In this document: one piece after another, positions 14,059 to 15,663 of the stretch
Layout: every line of letters starts with the position of its first letter
How positions within the stretch are numbered: the stretch's first letter is position 1
Assembly: GCA_041581405.1 (NCBI GenBank)
Contig: JBFIDI010000079.1
Span: 1 to 15,663, forward strand
Direction: 5' to 3'
Length of the DNA: 15,663 nucleotides
Source of the DNA: CAISIP01 sp041581405
GTDB lineage: Bacteria; Pseudomonadota; Gammaproteobacteria; Burkholderiales; Burkholderiaceae_C
Translations under genes and position numbers: made by a program
The notes under the pieces: model-generated
Databases searched by the model: none
The model's input: the letters and a program-made list of their open reading frames with translations, nothing else
Told to the model about the DNA's origin: nothing

Positions 14059-15663
14059 ATGATGGGCCGCCGCCGCGCCCCCGGGGCCGGATGGCCGGTT
14101 GCGCTGGCGTCGATGCTGCTGTGCCTGCTGCTCGCATGCGCCGGCGCCATGCAGCCGGCCTGGGCGCAACCCGCACAGCCCGGCGCCGGGCCATCCGACA
14201 CCGACTGCAGCGGCGCGCGCAAGATCACCGAGGTGCGGCGCATCGTCACGCGTGATGGTGTCGTGCTCGAGGACCGCCACGTCACGCTGCCCGACACGCT
14301 GCCGCCGGCCTGGCGCAACGAACATGTCCGGCTGCGTTACCAGGTCGACGTATCGGCCTGCGCACGAACGTCCAGCGACGCGCTGGAGTTTTTTCGGGTG
14401 GGCGCGCCGTTCGTCGTGCATGCGCAAGGCATGGCGCTGCAGTCGCTGCTGGCCCGGCGCCTGTTCACGCCGTCCGCACCGGCTGCCGGCGGGACGGCGC
14501 CGACGGGCGCAGCCGGCGCGGCGGTGTTCAATGGCCGCATCCCCAACCTGATCGGCCTGCCGCCCGGGGTGCGTACGGTGGAGATCCGCTTGCTGACCCT
14601 GCCCTTCATCCCGGCCGGCCTGGTGCCACTGGGCCTGGGCCCGACCAATGCGCTGATGCCGATGGCGGTGGCCGACATGGGCCGGGTGGTCGGGTATACC
14701 GATGCCGCCGCCGGCGTGATGCTGGTGCTGGCCCTGTTGGGGGGCATCCTGTGGCTGCAGCGGCGCCACGACCTCGGCTTCCTGTGGATGATGCTGGCCT
14801 GCGTGAGCTGGAGCCTGCGCGCACTGGCCTATTACGATCGCAACGTCTACCTGCCGCCGATCTGGTACGAGCAGCTCAACCCGTTCAACATCCTGCTGAC
14901 CGCCGTCGCCTTGTGCGCCGCGACACTGGCCACGCGTGCCCCCGGCGGGGTCGACGGCGCCGGTCCGCACGACCCTGCCGACTGGCGGCACCGGCCGCGC
15001 ATGGCACTGGTGTTCGCGGTGGCCAGCAGCGCCGTCGCGATCGGGCTCAGCGCCTTGCTGGGCAGTGGCGCGATGCTGGCGCGCGGATATGCCCAGCTGT
15101 GGGCGCTCGGCCTGTCGCTGGCCACGATCTGGTGGATCTGGCGCGACCGCATCCCGTTGCCGCGCCTGTATCGGCTCGCCACGGTCGGGGCCTATGCCGG
15201 CCTGATCGCCTGCGCGGCGCACGACATGGCGCTGGTGTTCGGCGGCGTCCCGCCCTCGAGCCCGAGTTACCTGTTCTGGGGTTTCACCGTCGTGCTGCTC
15301 GTGTATGCGCTGATCACCGGCGACTACATCATCAAGACGCTGAACAGGGCCGAGAACAGCAACCTGGAACTGGAGCAGCGTATTGCCAGCAAGTCGGCCG
15401 AGCTCGAGCAGAGTTACCAGCAGCTGCGCAGGACGGAGATGGCGGGCGCCTTGTCGTCGGCGCGGCTGCATGAACGCGAGCGACTGCTGCGCGACATGCA
15501 CGACGGCCTGGGCGCACAGCTGATGACCGCGCTGCGCGGCATCGAGCGTGCGGCGCTCAACCGCGACCAGATCGCGCAGTCGCTGCAGGACGGCATCGAC
15601 GAATTGCGCATGCTGATGGACAGTGCCGACATGGGGTCGGACCTGTCTGCCGCGCTGGCCGCC
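14059..15663 (+). CDS. Seven-transmembrane sensor histidine kinase with HisKA_3 core (3' end outside window)
   Basis: The frame is open from ATG 14059 to the right edge (535 codons). A signal-like segment (about 12-36, ending AWA) precedes a periplasmic domain of about 175 residues with two cysteines, C50 and C101, which could form a disulfide. Its VTLPDTLPPAWR and later beta-rich part recall the sensor domains of 7TMR-DISM proteins, but I cannot place it firmly. Seven hydrophobic helices follow at about 213-233, 240-258, 272-292, 314-336, 344-361, 371-393 and 402-424, then a coiled coil (about 425-470). The phosphoacceptor is H481 in RERLLRDMHDGLGAQL, typical of NarX/LiaS-type HisKA_3 kinases, whose partners are NarL-type regulators. 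The HATPase domain lies beyond the edge. A second ATG at 14062 is equally possible; no strong ribosome site is seen. Confidence 0.88.
   Translation, partial: MMGRRRAPGAGWPVALASMLLCLLLACAGAMQPAWAQPAQPGAGPSDTDCSGARKITEVRRIVTRDGVVLEDRHVTLPDTLPPAWRNEHVRLRYQVDVSACARTSSDALEFFRVGAPFVVHAQGMALQSLLARRLFTPSAPAAGGTAPTGAAGAAVFNGRIPNLIGLPPGVRTVEIRLLTLPFIPAGLVPLGLGPTNALMPMAVADMGRVVGYTDAAAGVMLVLALLGGILWLQRRHDLGFLWMMLACVSWSLRALAYYDRNVYLPPIWYEQLNPFNILLTAVALCAATLATRAPGGVDGAGPHDPADWRHRPRMALVFAVASSAVAIGLSALLGSGAMLARGYAQLWALGLSLATIWWIWRDRIPLPRLYRLATVGAYAGLIACAAHDMALVFGGVPPSSPSYLFWGFTVVLLVYALITGDYIIKTLNRAENSNLELEQRIASKSAELEQSYQQLRRTEMAGALSSARLHERERLLRDMHDGLGAQLMTALRGIERAALNRDQIAQSLQDGIDELRMLMDSADMGSDLSAALAA

Noticed and set aside
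12478..15501. Very long open frame (about 1000 codons) on the minus strand, opposite the FAD oxidase and 7TM kinase
   Set aside because: It is antisense to two genes with clear motifs, its product is His/Arg/Gln-rich without domains, and such frames arise from high GC at third codon positions.

Overview
The window is dense, high-GC bacterial DNA with genes on both strands. Gene content and codon style (PotB/PotC-type permeases, Rieske oxygenase, PduO-type adenosyltransferase, CHASE2 and 7TM sensor kinases, GlcD-type oxidase) suggest a betaproteobacterium, probably Burkholderiales/Alcaligenaceae-like. That placement is inference from style, not from a marker gene. There are no tRNA or rRNA genes, insertion sequences or CRISPR arrays.

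Left block (1-7327): a divergent accessory metabolic locus around an unusually AT-rich control region (about 3830-3895). Leftward run two ABC permeases (3709-2840, 2843-2013, joined by an ATGA overlap), then the alpha subunit (1950-604) and beta subunit (588 to beyond the left edge) of a two-component aromatic-ring-hydroxylating dioxygenase. Rightward run an amidase-signature hydrolase (4133-5440) and, 7-10 bases on, a HisC-like PLP aminotransferase (5451-6542). A pyridoxamine-phosphate-oxidase-like FMN protein (6698-7327) follows after a 155-base gap. Together they look like uptake and breakdown of a nitrogen-containing, probably aromatic, compound: import, amide hydrolysis, transamination and ring dihydroxylation. 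The substrate cannot be read from the sequence. The transporter ATPase and binding protein, the dioxygenase reductase and a regulator are not in the window.

Middle block (7391-12334, all leftward): a signalling operon of OmpR-type response regulator, exported LysM/FecR/fibronectin-like protein with a poly-leucine tail, CHASE2 sensor histidine kinase, and cob(I)alamin adenosyltransferase 22 bases behind the kinase. The first two genes overlap, so regulator, exported protein and kinase are probably made together.

Right block (12547 to the right edge): an FAD-linked D-lactate dehydrogenase/glycolate oxidase-like enzyme, transcribed divergently from the response regulator, followed by the first 535 codons of a seven-transmembrane sensor kinase with a HisKA_3-type phosphoacceptor, cut by the window edge.
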